Notes: generated from the letters alone by a model not told the origin. Positions 12,254 through 24,470 are shown, counted from the first letter of the stretch. The stretch: 64,000 nt of DNA from Polytrichum commune (GCA_950295325.1 OX485809.1:3722001-3786000); one strand, 5' to 3'. Translations and numbers: made by a program.

Positions 12254-12711
12254 GCTTTTGTTGGCAATAATGGAGGGATATAATGTAGATGAAGAGTCAC
12301 AAGGACAATGGTCACAAAGTTCATAATAAATAAAAGACATGAGAATTTCATTTTTTAGGAGTAAACAATCGTCCATTTCCGAAATGTTGCATGCTCCTAA
12401 TTTGCTCCTCTCACCTTCTAGTGTATTTTAGCATCTGCCAATGTTCAATTTTTTGGAAAGTAGAGAAATAGATGAGCAGCTTGAAGCAACAACAACAACA
12501 ACAACAATTAAAAAAAACTTATTTCTAAGAAGAAGAGAAGGAGAGTAACAAAAAAAAGACCGAAGAAGACAAAAAAGACAAAAATATAATTATTGAGGTC
12601 AGTGAATCCAAAAGAAAAAGAAATAGTGAAGACAAAATAGAGGGACTTGAGGTGCATGACCTCATTGCGATTTGAGACGAGGTGAACAAAAAAATTGCCA
12701 AACCTGCAAAC
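12254..12711 (+). pseudogene. Remnant of a Harbinger MYB/SANT-like accessory gene, exon 1
   Basis: At 12,271 an ATG opens MEGYNVDEESQGQWSQSS then a stop, resembling the start of the accessory ORF of Harbinger element A (GSETQQWSQNS at 25,552-25,586). At 12,600-12,711 the frame gives VSESKRKRNSEDK, then HDLIAI, a stop, and NKKIAKPANKQG followed by a GT donor, matching ETLIAIRDKMEEEFAKSARK of element A and ETMIAMRGEMEPEFLKNAKK of the intact copy at 33.9 kb. Internal stops and gaps show it is dead. No transposase part is visible next to it. Confidence 0.6.
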
Positions 12712-12789
12712 AAGCAAGGTAAAATTTTTAAGCTATTATTTAGAAAAACAATAATTTTTTAAAATAAAAACTAAGTTGAATGAGGTTGA

Positions 12790-13015
12790 ATGGGAAGTAT
12801 GAGGGTGTATGTGGGTCCTATCATGTGGCCATAGAAGGCTTTAGCCTTGGACTTGGCCGTATAGTCCCTATGTCCCCCTCTTCCAAAAACAAGGCTTGTT
12901 GCGATGACTGCGGGATTCGTCTTCCGACCATATGCGGGCTCACGCGCAACAGGTTTCGAACTCACAACCTAACCTATCTAAAATTACACCGGCCCAATTG
13001 ATTCAACACTAATTC
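12790..13015 (-). mobile_element. tRNA-derived SINE (minus strand)
   Basis: On the minus strand the sequence around 12,950-12,975 has a pol III B-box-like GAGTTCGAAACC, and further downstream a body with GAAGAGGGGGACATAGGG and CGGCCAAGTCCAAGGC. A second copy with the same order of blocks is at 26,060-26,215. It sits just after the exon 1 donor of the Harbinger remnant, in what was its intron. The head is too degraded to fold as a working tRNA. Confidence 0.55.
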
Positions 13016-13240
13016 TTAAACCTACTTCGTTCAATATGGAACCTACTTCGTTCAATATGGTTTAAGGAATGTATAATATGTGGTTACACTCTAAATATTA
13101 TATGTAGAGAAAAACTGTATATAGAGATATTCTATATATAAAAATATTATTTTTACATAGTTTTTATTTTATTGTCGAGGAGGAGGTCTAGAGCCTCCTC
13201 CCGAAATGCTGGCCTCTCCTGCGGCCACGTCACCTATTCG
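13016..13240. other. Unassigned AT-rich spacer
   Basis: Contains a direct repeat of ACCTACTTCGTTCAATATGG (13,020-13,059) and many TATA words. I see no gene. Confidence 0.5.
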
Positions 13241-13258
13241 TTTTAGGGTTAGGGTTAG
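13241..13258. repeat. Telomere-like/telo-box motif
   Basis: TTTTAGGGTTAGGGTTAG. Short plant telomere-like motifs of this kind often lie close to transcription starts of housekeeping genes; here no gene is clearly attached. A second one is at 13,725-13,739. Confidence 0.6.
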
Positions 13259-14680
13259 TTTGCGAGTTCGAGTTTGACTTGTAGGCTCTTCGGTTCGAGT
13301 TCGAGTTTTGTGCGATGTCAGTGGCGATGGGCACGAAACATTGCGATGCTGCTGCACCCGAGCACAATCCAACGATTACGTCATTCCAGATAGCTTGCAA
13401 AGGAATTTCACAAAGAAACGGAATTTTCAGACGAAAGGGGACTTTGAATTTGCTCTTTCGAGCGACAGATCGGGTTTCATTGCACGCCTTCTGGTGACAG
13501 GTGATTCCTCCGCTTACAGGAAGATAGTGTTTCTTTTCCCGTTGTGTGTGAACTGGATGTCTTCGAATTCGAGGACTCTTGAATTCGGGATCAGGGGTTG
13601 GAATGGAAAGATGCTGATCGTGGCGTTTTTCAACGATTTTGTAAGCGTATCGAATGAAATGGAATGAAAGATTCGAGAGTCGGCGTAAAGAGAGATTTAT
13701 CGTTGCCTCTTGAATCGTGCACCTGTTAGGGTTAGGGTTCGTTGGCGACTTTTGTGCCCCGAGAGCAGGAGGAAGAAGAGGGCGGGCGTCGCCCCTGTTT
13801 GTTCGTGCGTTTTTGCACAACGATTTTTTTGGTTTGGTGATTGGGTGCATTTTAGGAACCGACAGGCTGTGGTGGTGGTGATGATGATGGTGTGCTTATG
13901 GTTTTGCAACCTGTAATTCTCGAAGAAACCTAACCTATGAAACGATTTTTAAGTTTTCGTCCGCCATCCATACGAGGTCGGCAGACAATGCACCGAAGTG
14001 GGGTTAGTTGTTGCGAACAATTCGACAAACGAAGCAAACAAAACCAGGCACGGTTGTCTCACTCCTATCCTCGCATCGTCACATCCGCGACTCAAAAATC
14101 TTCGGAAAGAGTGTCGTCACTGTGGCGGTGTTTTCGTACTTATGGTTTATGGGATACTACAGATGGGGTTGTAGGAGAGGATAATTCATTCCACTCTTTC
14201 CTTGCTCAAGGTTTAGGGTGAGCATCTCGGATCATGTTGGAATCGAGCTCTGAACAATTTTCACATGTGGCCGAGCTATAAGTTTCGTGTGTACTAGTTA
14301 ATTAAGCCTGTGGGTGGGAGTAAGTGTTTGGAATAGGGCATCGTCCTGCGTTACATCCACTCACACTTTCGATCGGGGTTGTAGAGAGTGAGAGAGTACA
14401 GAGAATTTTGCAACTCTATGTCGTTTTAGTGTAATCAAGCTTGGACAGCGCTAGGTGCGGATGGGCTGTGGATTGTGAAGAGTTGTGATGGAGACTGGGA
14501 GGTAACAGACTTTTTACCGCAGTAGATGAAGGGTATGGTAGTGTACTATGGTCTCTGGGATGATGATGTTAACCCTAACTCCACGTGCTTCATCGAGGCT
14601 TTCTCTCGTTGGGGGAGCATTCGAGGTTAGGGAACATCGAGCTTCTCGTTTTTTGTTTGGTGTTTGTGTGCTGGTTGGAG
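13259..14680. other. GC-richer unassigned region; possible promoter or untranslated exon
   Basis: Base composition rises compared with the surrounding DNA and CpG is frequent. Open frames on both strands (for example 13,308-13,667 on + and 13,230-13,850 on -) overlap one another and have no recognisable motif, so I do not call them. The telomere-like motifs and the many GTAAG donor-like words would suit a 5' untranslated exon, for instance of a gene reaching the ORF at 16,385, but this is speculative. Confidence 0.3.
13725..13739. repeat. Second telomere-like motif
   Basis: GTTAGGGTTAGGGTT, 484 bp from the first copy and in the same orientation. Confidence 0.6.
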
Positions 14681-14687
14681 CTTGTTC

Positions 14688-15435
14688 GGTTTGGGTTAAC
14701 CTAAACGGTGACCTCGACTTCCTGGAGTTGCAAACTATCTGTTATTCGTGTCTTAGCAGTGAGGGAAGGGAAGGAGCAAGAGGTAATTCCGAAGGTTGAG
14801 GAGTGGACGTTGTAGAAAATGTTAAGAGAATTTAGAGCCCTGTATGTCCTAGTGTTGTTTGGATTAGGGGTTGTGATGAAGAATTTGAAGAGGATGAAGC
14901 TTCTCCTCTCTGCATTATTTTAAATCTCGTGAGAAGAAGTGGCCACATGTCTATGGTTATCTCTCTCCGCAGATCATCTTCAGCTTATTCCATGCCAGAG
15001 TTTAACCTCTGCAAAATTCTGAACTTGGTCCCGAAAACTGTCCCGCGCAGTGCATCTTCGGTGCACGCGGTCATTGAGGTGTATGAGATGTTTGGTTCAA
15101 CCTAATGGTGACCTCAACTTCCTGGACTTGCAAAACATCGGTCTCTCGTGTCTTAGCAGTGACGGAAGGGAAGGAGCCACAGGAAAGTCTGAAGGTTGCT
15201 GCCCATTCTGGAAAATGACGAGTGGACGTTGCAGAGAACGTTAAGAGATTTCAGAACTCTGTCCTGGTGTTGTTCGATTAAAGGTTGTGGTGAAGAATCT
15301 GAAGAGAATGAAGCTCCCCCTCTGCATTTTTAATTTCATGATAAGAAATGGGCACATGTCTCTGGTTGTCTCCCGAGATCATCCTCAGCCATGGCAGAGT
15401 TTCACCTCTGCACAAATTTGATCTTAGTCGGAGCT
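14688..15435. repeat. Diverged tandem duplication, two units of about 350-390 bp
   Basis: Unit 1 (from 14,688) and unit 2 (from 15,089) share, in order, GGTGACCTCRACTTCCTGGA, CGTGTCTTAGCAGTGA, GGAAGGGAAGGAGC, GAGTGGACGTTG, TGAAGAATNTGAAGAG and ATGCAGAGG-type sequence near the end. Copies differ by substitutions and small indels. Coding is unlikely: replacement changes outnumber silent ones in the only frame that is open in both. Confidence 0.75.
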
Positions 15436-16300
15436 CTTATTTAACCCCAAAATTTCTCCTGTATTAACGCTCTTCCTGTACTATTTTGTGGACTGCAACA
15501 ACAACCTCTCTTGTCGCATAATTTCCGGATTTCTCCTGCTCATCCATTCGTACCCAAGTTCAGAAATCCAAGAATCGTCCCTAATGTTTCTAATTGAAGA
15601 AAGTATTGAGTTTTGCGACTAAACAACATTGCAGGGTCTGATTTGGTGACCAGTCCACCACGGTTTGAACAAATAGTGCTGCCACAAAATCTCCATAAAA
15701 CGACACAATTTCCAACACAATTACACATATGAACAATATTATTACAAAGCGTCATTCCCAATTGTTCTAGCATACACAATGACCGGCCATAAATCACTAG
15801 GTGCAACAATATCAACCAAAGTTATTGTTGATATTCGGAACGCATTCGCACCCGGATTAATTTATATCATGCTCTCTAGAACAACAAATAGACAAAACCT
15901 AAAGATCGTAAGAAAACTGCTACCTTCAGATTTCATTCCATGCCCACTTCTTGACTTAACATGATCCTCACCATTACGAACCACTCAAATCAAGTTGAAA
16001 ACATTGTCGCAATTGGGAATCCTCTGTGATGCAGTCATAACTCTTTGTTCTCCTAGAGGGACTGGTGAGTTTCCACAACATCCAATACCTATTCTTCCTC
16101 TTGCGAAAATATTCTTTATTTTGTCAATAAGTTGAGCTCGAAGTGTTTAAGCCCCTCATTTGGATTTTGTGATTGGAGTTATGGATAAAATTTAAATAGT
16201 TGACAATGTTCTCATATTCAGAAATTAATCATCTGCCCTTTTCATCATCTCTGAATTGCAAAAATATTGCAGGCCCTCATAATTTTCTTAATTTTCTGCA
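15436..16300. other. Unassigned AT-rich spacer
   Basis: No gene, TIR or repeat stood out. It ends in a good 3' splice site (TTTTCTGCAG, 16,293-16,302) just ahead of the next ORF. Confidence 0.4.
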
Positions 16301-16362
16301 GTTCCAGAAGAACTAGGTCAGATTGCAAGAATGCAAAAGTCCTCTTTTGATACCGGGTTTGG

Positions 16363-16983
16363 GTGACAACAACCATTCTAGATATGCCCACTCCAACATA
16401 TAATTACCTCCCACTTCAGCAATCTGCTAAAAATACTACATATACATTGCAGAATGCCGGTGATGAATGCGGACATGGCCATTATGGAAATGTTGTTCCT
16501 TTGGTGAAGAAAGAGACGTCTTACAGGCCAAGCATTTATGGGGCATCAGCAAATTCCTTATATCGTAATGTGGAGAACACAAGTAACAGGCACGAAAATG
16601 GGAGGCTCGGAATGCTGGACAAGAACCCGTCCTACTGGGTGCCAGCACATAGGGATCCCTTTGGGAAGGTTGAGATAGCAAACATAGAGAAGTTAGCTTT
16701 CACCTTCTGTCAGCTGGAGAGGAATGCGTATGATGAAACAATTCCCTCTACTCCTCACATGCTCCTAGAGACAAAGCCAAGTGTTATGGCAGAATTTGAG
16801 TTTAGCCAACTCGAGCAAAGAGCTTGTACAACAGTTTGCATTCTGACATGTATAGAATGTGAACAACAATTTTCAATTATTAAAGACTTGTCATTCAATT
16901 CATTAGAGCTGAAATATTGGTCCAATTTTTACTATTTGCATACATTTTCACCTTGGCACCTTGACTTCAATTTAATGCACTAA
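16363..16983 (+). CDS. Unidentified ORF, possibly an exon of an unknown gene
   Basis: Open for 206 codons from a GTG; the first ATG is at 16,384 (MPTPTYNYLPLQQ). The stretch to about residue 150 (for example YGNVVPLVKKETSYRPSIYG, LDKNPSYWVPAHRDPFGKVE, IEKLAFTFCQLERNAYDE) has a protein-like composition. The tail after EFEFSQLEQ is cysteine- and aromatic-rich in a way that suggests read-through into intron or spacer. It lies 80 bp downstream of a strong acceptor-like site (16,293-16,302). No domain recognised. It may be a real exon, a gene fragment carried by a transposon, or chance. Confidence 0.35.
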   Translation: MTTTILDMPTPTYNYLPLQQSAKNTTYTLQNAGDECGHGHYGNVVPLVKKETSYRPSIYGASANSLYRNVENTSNRHENGRLGMLDKNPSYWVPAHRDPFGKVEIANIEKLAFTFCQLERNAYDETIPSTPHMLLETKPSVMAEFEFSQLEQRACTTVCILTCIECEQQFSIIKDLSFNSLELKYWSNFYYLHTFSPWHLDFNLMH

Positions 16984-19136
16984 AGATTAATCTTGAGGTA
17001 ATTTCAATTTTATTTATAATTCACTTTTTTGTTTGAATAGAGAAAAATATTCCCAACAACTCTTCTTTGGAGATAAACACCATTTGAGGATCAAAGTCAA
17101 TAGTTTTAGTAGATATAGTAGTTCCATTGGGAAAACCATTCACCAGGTGGGAGATTGGCATGGTGAACCCAAATCCACTCTTCATAACATCTTTATGAAG
17201 AAAGCCAAAAAATATCCTCTTCTCACCCAGGACCTCCAACCGGTGCTAAGGGGGTGGTACTCGAATAACATTAAGGGTTAATGGGAGGTAGCTTACTAGG
17301 AAGTCCTCAAGCGGGCAAACAAGCTTTATTGCTTCATTTGAGCAATATATGAGATTAATATGAACACAAAATCCAAACTGCAAAATTAGGTGAGGAGAAG
17401 CTGATAAGATAAAGCTCAAGGAGCTATACAAAACATCTCATCATTTCATTGGAGTAAGATCAAGCACAATATAAAGTCCAGAAGATGGCTTTGGGCTACT
17501 GAGGACCTAGAGATGTGCATGTCTTCATGCTACAAGTGAGATTTGCACAATGGAAGTAACCACATATAACTTCCGTACGCTCACCAAGGCCTATCAACCC
17601 ATAAGAAAACAATGTTCAATCTTGTCATGTCTTTTAAGGAATTCAAACGAGCCCCTGGATACATGGGTACTAGATAATGCCTTGCAATTACTATGGAAAT
17701 AGACCACATCTGTTACAAGTCTTGTTCCATATGTTCAATGACATCCGGCCAGTCCAATGTATTCGCTACAAATCCACCAACATCCTATCAAGAGCCTTCA
17801 AATACAAGATGCACGTAATTTGCTTAATCACCAACTGACCAACACAATGCCTTCCTTGCAACAAAATATCAAGAGCATGCCACTTGATGTTTGTTAATAT
17901 GCAGAAAAATAAATTTGTCAAAAGAGTTGAGGTGGCACGTCCCTCCAGCCACAAGGAAATTCCCAATATTGGTTTAGTCACCACATTACCAATTCCCTGT
18001 TTGTAGAGCATGAAGTCACACAAGAGGTCACTCCAAAAAGATGCAAACATGTGTTCATAACTTCTTATATACGAGTGCCTATTTTAAACAGTGTCAGTTG
18101 ACAATTGCTTAAGTGATTGTAAAAGAGCATCCACACTCTAAAGCTCTGCTAAGTCATGCAATTGACTTGCTGATGTCCAACCACAACCCCAATGGACATG
18201 GTCACATTAAGCTCATCTTCGTACAACAATTCTAGCTAAAGGATTCACCTAATGGACTTTTTTAGTACTCCTCTGTATATAACTTTGTAGCTATGTTGTT
18301 GTGGCTTCGTACGTGGTATTTCATAATATGGATGAGCCTTGTATTATGATGTTTGTGCTAAATCAGGTATATTTAGGAGTTATGTTGCTAACAAGGTTGA
18401 AAGGTCACACACACGAAAATCCAAGTGATGCTTGAGCAACTTGAAATGTTGATTTCTTGAATGTATTTTCCTTTGGGTATGCAGAGTCCATGGTGGTTGA
18501 CCATGTAGTGTGCATGGAACCGCGGTGTGGGGAGGTATTTGTTGATGTTTCTCGGCTACAAGCACACCACGAATTGTCACATTGTCATGTCAGTTGTGAT
18601 GTATGCGGCTCATCCATGTTGAATAGATAGCTGCAGATGCACACTTTACTGCACACTGGAGGATCTCCTAGGATCCAGTTTTTAGAATTCCAATTTGGAC
18701 ACACACATCAGAGCAATTCATATGGAGTTCAAGCCTTGCAAGTGCTCACCATGCACTATGCGAACTCTATACAATGTTGTGCGTGACAAGCATGAAGCAT
18801 AAAGGAGTTAGACTAACCTAATCATAAGTTAGCTCGAAATGAAAGCATGTTGTGAACAATCTACGTTGCGTTTTTTGGATGAGGAAATGTGAAGATCACA
18901 AAGCCAACATGTAATTATACCTCAAAGATATCAATTTAAGTTTTTTTTTTTGGTTATTTTTTCCCCCCGTTATTGAGCATATCATGATTGAGTTTGGTCT
19001 TAACTTCACACCCGCATACCCTCGTTGCGTTTCAAATGAACCGCCTCTCCTACGAGGGGCCTCCTCCTCCCACCAACGGAGGGGCCTTGGCCCCGAGTGG
19101 CTCGTTTCATGTATGATTTTACAATGCATTGTTTTC
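16984..19136. other. Unassigned spacer
   Basis: Several short open frames on both strands (such as 17,021-17,239 on -, containing NGFPNGTTISTKTIDFDP) are protein-like for a few dozen residues but have no recognised family or splice context. An AT-rich stretch with T11 and C6 runs is at 18,940-18,970. No gene called. Confidence 0.35.
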
Positions 19137-19632
19137 TCAGGGAGTGCACTATTCATTAAAACCAAGCATCACGTGCGTGCATGCCCCTTATTAAAATACC
19201 CCTGTATACATTTTATTTTTGCTAAAATCAAGCAATATACTTACAAATCTCATTGCTTCAAAATACATTTCCATACATACACAAGGGTCCAAAAACAAAT
19301 ACAGAAATTGTATATAACATGTGTACAAATGTTTGGAAATGCAAAAATATGGCCCTATTATATGTATAATATCAAATCATGGATTTTTAGTTATAAAGTC
19401 ATTACTTAGTGGATGAAAAAACACATGATTCTTGGTCCAGGTTTGACTTGAACGCGTAAACGCGTAAATGCGTACTTTACATATATTTTTCTATAGCCTC
19501 ATGTATATCTACTTCTTGCTTAATAGCAATATGTCTCTTGTACATACATTTTGTACATGCTTGTTTTAAATAATACCCCTTTTGTGCACCCACGTGTATA
19601 AATACAGTACTTCAACAGTGCACTCCCTGGGG
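19137..19632. mobile_element. Non-autonomous DNA transposon with 8-bp target duplication (hAT- or Mutator-like)
   Basis: Left end TCAGGGAGTGCACT and right end AGTGCACTCCCTGGGG are inverted copies, and both are flanked by TTGTTTTC (19,129-19,136 and 19,633-19,640). Length 496 bp with no coding capacity. Internal sequence (GCTAAAATCAAGCAATA, ATTATATGTATAATAT) is shared with the larger copy at 23.2-24.0 kb, and the ends with the copy at 48.95-49.36 kb. The 8-bp duplication and CAGGG terminus fit hAT; Mutator-like MITEs cannot be excluded. Confidence 0.75.
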
Positions 19633-20439
19633 TTGTTTTCATCTATAAGTATAAACCTTTGGATTAAATTGCGGAGTTGTTTGGTAGTTGTAATCAAATG
19701 TATTAATCAATCTTTGTTCTCTTGTAAAAAAATATAAAAACATTATGAAATAATATATATCTGACAAGAGGGTAAATAATTTTTTTGGATCAAATATAAT
19801 GCAAGATTGAAAATGGTTCCAAAAAATTGATGAAAATGACATGGAAGTAGAGCAAGTTTACATCACCATATTCCAACGAGTGCAACGGAATTATTTTCAT
19901 AAGATGTTATTATATCAGAACCTATATTTTGTCAATCAACATCAATTACTACACCAACAACATGTGTATTACAAGATAAGAAAAAAACTAAAACAAATCA
20001 GAAATTTATTGCAACATGTTGTTGACAATTATAAGGTTTTTCTTATTTCATTCTAAAAATATATTAATTTCCTCAAAAATATGGGCAAAATTTTTGCTAC
20101 TTTTTGAGAGTTTTTTCAATAATTGCTCTACTATATCACAATCATTATCGTTATGTGTATCTGGTATACCAAATCTATTTCATATTTTGTATTGCCACAA
20201 ATTTTATGTTAGTATGTTGTGTATAGCTGTGGTTTCTTTTAAAAGGTCAATTGTCTTCTCATTTTTCCTTAATAATAATAAAATTATTTTTACATCATTA
20301 ATCTTATTTGGAATTTGAACATCATCCCTGACTAAAATCATTTTTTCACTTCAGCAAGTCACATTCCCCCCCCCCTCCCACAGTTTATTTCCTTCTCGTA
20401 ATTCTCCCTCAATAATTATTGTAGCTAGTTTGTTTTATG

Positions 20440-21482
20440 CTTCTATAATCCAATATTTTTTTATCATTTCATTATTTATAATACAAAATTTTTGCAACAC
20501 TATACACATAGCTACAATATTTGTCATACTCCTCAATGAATATCCCGATCGCTTTATTATCAAGTTTTATCCACCTTTAATATAACAAAATGTCATATAT
20601 ACACACACATTCTAGTTGAAGACTGGATGATATTCTAGTTTGCCTCTTTTCCGCACAATGCAGTTTTTTTCCCCCTTAAACAAATAATACATCAATGGCC
20701 TCACCGGATACGCATCGTATTTCACAAATTTGTATGGCTATAACCTCCCCTCTATACATATTTGTCTCATTTTTATCACCTAGAATACAGTCCAATCGTG
20801 TAGAATTCATGTCCAACCATATTCATAATTTTAGAATATATAATATGATCCAACAATTTCTTGTAAAATTGTTGAGTATAATGATTTCCTACAGTAATAG
20901 TCTTCTCTGCTGACTACTGAAGCTCAAACATGAATAAGTGAACCATCTATTGTTCTTATAACGTATGGTATATCATGCAACTATTCAAACCTTGTAGCTA
21001 AAACCCTAAATTGTGATTCATCCAGAGTATGTACAAAAATGAGCTGCAAATGCTTCCTAATAGCCCTATACAAGTCCCTCATTATTTTTGATAATGTGCT
21101 CTTATGAACTTCATACAAGTCCCCTATGTTTTGCAGTCCATTGCCGCTACCTAATCTATGCAATGACATTGCTACTCTCTCTTGAACCGGTATAGTAACT
21201 CTTGAAAGAGTTTCTTTTTTCCTTAAATACGGGCCCAATCTCTCACACAAAAATCTAAATATATTATATTTCACTCGAGTTTCTAAAATATCTCTCTCCG
21301 CCCACGATCCCAACAACAATCATTCCACAAATCCAAACATCCATTCTTAACTTCATATGCTTCTCTCTCTATCCCCCATATTCTTATAAACCAAGTTGAA
21401 AAATACAACCTTCTCCCACTCTCCTTACAGAAGCCATGTATAATCGTAAAAGTAACACAAGGTTATTCCTCCTCTCATCCAT
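20440..21482 (-). pseudogene. Decayed PIF/Harbinger transposase (HARBI1-like)
   Basis: Starts at ATG 21,482 (MDERRNNLVLLLRLYMA, like MDERRRKILVALVFFMA of the copy at 36 kb). The longest open part, 20,981-21,319, reads FRFLCERLGPYLRKKETL and IPVQERVAMSLHRLGSGNGL. Beyond a stop come IPYVIRTIDGSLIHV, DYYCRKSLYSTILQ, then in other frames YKFVKYDAYPVRPLMYYLFK, NIIQSSTRMCVY and VAMCIVLQKFCI. These match, in order, the DDE-domain blocks of the better copy at 34.7-36.1 kb. Several stops and frameshifts make it non-functional. Confidence 0.8.
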
Positions 21483-21834
21483 TGCAATCATGTTTGTTAA
21501 AATTCGAAGTGAAAACAAGCAAAAACAAGAAATCAGGTCAAGAAATTCTTATTTAAGCCAAGAGAATGGTCGAAGTTGATTTTATTTTTTAAACTGCCAT
21601 TTTTTGTGCAAATATAAAAAAAACCAGTACCTTCATTTTTTGGTCCATGATCTTTCCTCTTGGTCCACATTCGATTTACACCTAGTGAGGGGCCCAAGGC
21701 TCTCAAAACTAATTTTTTATGAAGTCGGACCATAGAAGTCAAATCCATGAATTCGTTTCCCCCATTAACTCGGACCATTGATAAAGGCCATCTTCCATGG
21801 ACCAACTTCATGGTCCATAGTGTAAACCGCCCCT
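21483..21834. mobile_element. Terminal part of the same Harbinger relic
   Basis: Ends in CATGGTCCATAGTGTAAACCGCCCC followed by TAA at about 21,805-21,834, a Harbinger-like terminus (compare ATGGTCCATGATGTAAACAACCCC plus TAA at 60.8 kb). The opposite end was not found; it should lie left of 20.4 kb. Confidence 0.5.
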
Positions 21835-21867
21835 AATTATGTCAAACGTTTGATTGCATTTCAAGTA

Positions 21868-22204
21868 CACTCTAGACTCCGTAATATTACGCTTGTGGCA
21901 ACCAAAGTGCACATGATATTAAGAGTCTCGTAGTATTAACATGGATGCATAATAGAAGAGAATTAGTGTAGTATGTGACATTGCAATAATGATAATAATT
22001 ACAATGATAATAATTTGATGTGTACGAGCACATGGTTTGAATTTTTTGGTGGTTTATTTTAATGTCAAAACCCATGATATATGGGAGAAAAACGTGACAA
22101 ACAAGGAGTAAGAATATTTAAATTGAGAGATTTTGTTTCCCAGGGTTTAATGATACAAGAGAAGGAGTGACATTAAGGAGGTTGATATTACGAAGTTTAG
22201 AGTG
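21868..22204. mobile_element. pogo/Tigger-type MITE, copy 1
   Basis: Ends CACTCTAGACTCCGTAATAT and, inverted, CACTCTAAACTTCGTAATAT, flanked by TA on both sides (21,866-21,867 and 22,205-22,206). The interior (TTGTGGCAACCAAAGTGCAC, ATGATATTAAG) is shared with the copy at 37.48-37.82 kb. The ACTCTA-ACCTCNNTAATA style of terminus and TA duplication are typical of pogo/Tigger elements. Non-coding. Confidence 0.7.
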
Positions 22205-22248
22205 TAGTAGTTACATTAAAGGATTGCTTAACTTACATTACAAAAATA

Positions 22249-22580
22249 CACTAAATAGTCTTATTATTGTGGATGACAATAATTTTCTAGAGCCCACGCT
22301 AATTCTTGTAGTGAGAATTAATGCAAGCCACACTAATTTTTGACCCACGCTAATTTCTCTCCTGTAGAAAATTAGCTTGGGCCACATTAAGTTTTTCTAG
22401 AAAATTGATGTGGGTAAATTGATGTGGGAAAATTAATGTGCTACTTTTGACATAAGGTGAGTGTTTGATTTAAACTTTAAAGGTGTTGGTCTTGGATCCA
22501 TGCTAAATCCACCCTTACAAACATAATTAGAGTGGCCCATGCTAATGTTCCACCCACAACAATAGGACTTTTTAGTGTGG
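22249..22580. mobile_element. Possible small inverted-repeat element with CACTA-like ends
   Basis: Left CACTAAATAGTCTTATTATTG and right, inverted, CACTAAAAAGTCCTATTGTTG, each followed inward by GGGCCCACGCTAAT-like words. Several GCCCACGCTAATT segments recur inside in both orientations. No clear 3-bp target duplication, so the class is uncertain. Confidence 0.4.
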
Positions 22581-23174
22581 TTGTAGTTGTGGGTTTGGTT
22601 AACCATGGCAATCAACCATAACTATGGTTTTCTCTCATTCACAACTTGCCTTGTGTGAATCCTTGTAGTTGTAGATGTTGTTCATATCAATGGGAGCATG
22701 TTTCTAAATCATAATTGGCCCAAGATACACGGGCTTTATTCGGCCATTTATCTTAATCGGCCCTTTAACCCTTAAACCCAAAACCCTTATATTTTCAATG
22801 GTGTGTGGTTAGATTAGATCTAACAACAAAACCCAACAAAACATGCATTCAACGAAGATTTGTCTATGAGCTCAAAATATACAAACCACTCTAGACTCAA
22901 TAATTAACACAATTGGAGGGACCCAAGTATTCATTGAAAGAATTAAAACACATGCACTTTCATTGATCATAACTAATTCCAAGAAGATATGCTTTTTGTT
23001 GATCATTTGTCATAGATTTGTTATTGCAACACATGTATTGCTATGTAACTCTAATCAGTAGAACTTGGAAAATACAAATAAGAAACCGAACAACACCCAC
23101 ATACCTTAGGTTTTAAACTCAAGAAGAGATTATGATGCATAACAACCTTGTTTCATTAATGAGCATTTTGGACT
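22581..23174. other. Unassigned AT-rich spacer
   Basis: No open frame, repeat pair or TIR recognised. Confidence 0.4.
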
Positions 23175-23970
23175 TGAGGGGTGCACTTTTCTTTAAAAAC
23201 CAAGAACCACGTGCATTCGCAACATACTCTAAAAACCCCCTATTTAGAAGTTTTTTTTTTGGTAAAATCGAGCAATACATGTACAATTCAATGATGAAAT
23301 TACAAGTGACAATATGTATTAATATACATACATATATATTCATTCACATAAGTATACACAAATATTTTGAGATAATAATGAACCCCTATCATATGTATAA
23401 TGTAAAATTCTAGCATTTATTAATAAAGTTTTTGAAGATTTTTTCATCCATTGGATGTAACTCATTTAAGCATCTAAGCCGATAATATATGTCATAAAAG
23501 CTAATGCAATTATTGTTTCTAAATCTATAATCAAATGATCTATAAAATCATGAGTCCACTTATTGTTGGTTCCTTATTGATACCATCATAAACCAATCTC
23601 CATGTTTGATGGACAATTCAGCAAGTCAATCGGATCCCTGTACTCCACTCAATAATTACCAAATTGTATGTGCATTGTATAAACCCTCCCAACAAACCAA
23701 ACCTTCATTGGAGTTTTTTATTTAAAAATTTAGATTTAAAATTTCTTATGCTAATTTTTGAATAATTATCCCATAAAGTCTACTAACCCTACCATTCAAG
23801 TTTAAATACTATATATTTTTCTAGAGGTCCTCCACACATGTACATAACTGCAAATTATAATTTGTGTAGCATATGTATATGTAGTACGGAAAAGTTCAAA
23901 TAAAAACTTGTTTTGTACACTCACATATATTCATACATGTAACTATGAAAGGTGCACCCCCCCCCCCCCC
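23175..23970. mobile_element. Second, larger member of the 19.1-kb DNA-transposon family
   Basis: Left end GAGGGGTGCACTTTTC followed by TTAAAAACCAAGAACCACGTGCAT parallels the 19.14-kb copy (GGGAGTGCACT, ATTAAAACCAAGCATCACGTGC). The right end is GAAAGGTGCACC followed by a run of C. Interior blocks (GGTAAAATCGAGCAATACA, ATCATATGTATAATG) match the 19-kb copy. Termini have drifted and the target duplication is not clear. A C14 run at 23,957-23,970 forms the right edge. Confidence 0.6.
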
Positions 23971-24470
23971 GCATGTGGACGGAAGTTAAAGCATTTTTGC
24001 ATGACAATACTTGTAAACTTATTCATAAGAAGTTTCATTAGAAAAGTTACCACAATGACATAAAGAGCCATATGACACTAAACACAATACTTAGTATTTG
24101 GGTCTTGAACTTGAGAAGAGATTGGGATACAGATTATACCTAACTTTGTTTCAATATTTTGCATTTGGATGAACTAAAAGCGGGTTTGAATGAAAATACT
24201 TGTCAACTTATTCACAAGTAGTATCACTAGAAAAGTGACCACAACTCTAGATTGGCTGCGACCACTCAAAGCTTGAATCACTTCACACACAAGGCTGAAG
24301 GCCCATGACCACGGCAAAGGATGAGCTCTCATTGGTCGAAAAGGCGGGGACCGTCCAAATTGATTTCACACTAGGAGGTGGAGGCCTAAAGGACCAAAGA
24401 AAAGTTCGTGGATGAAAAGTCTACATGGAGTCCTACATGGCAGGCAATGGATAAGGTATATGGTCTGCCG

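Noticed and set aside
13241-13739. True interstitial telomere tract
   Set aside because: Only two to three repeat units at each site; better described as telo-box-like motifs.
13230-13850. A 206-codon minus-strand frame and a 119-codon plus-strand frame in the GC-richer island
   Set aside because: They overlap, have no motif or homology that I recognise, and depend on raised GC content.
14688-15250. A duplicated protein-coding exon, because one frame stays open in both tandem units for about 34 codons
   Set aside because: In that frame replacement changes outnumber silent changes and the frame closes or diverges soon after, so there is no sign of coding constraint.
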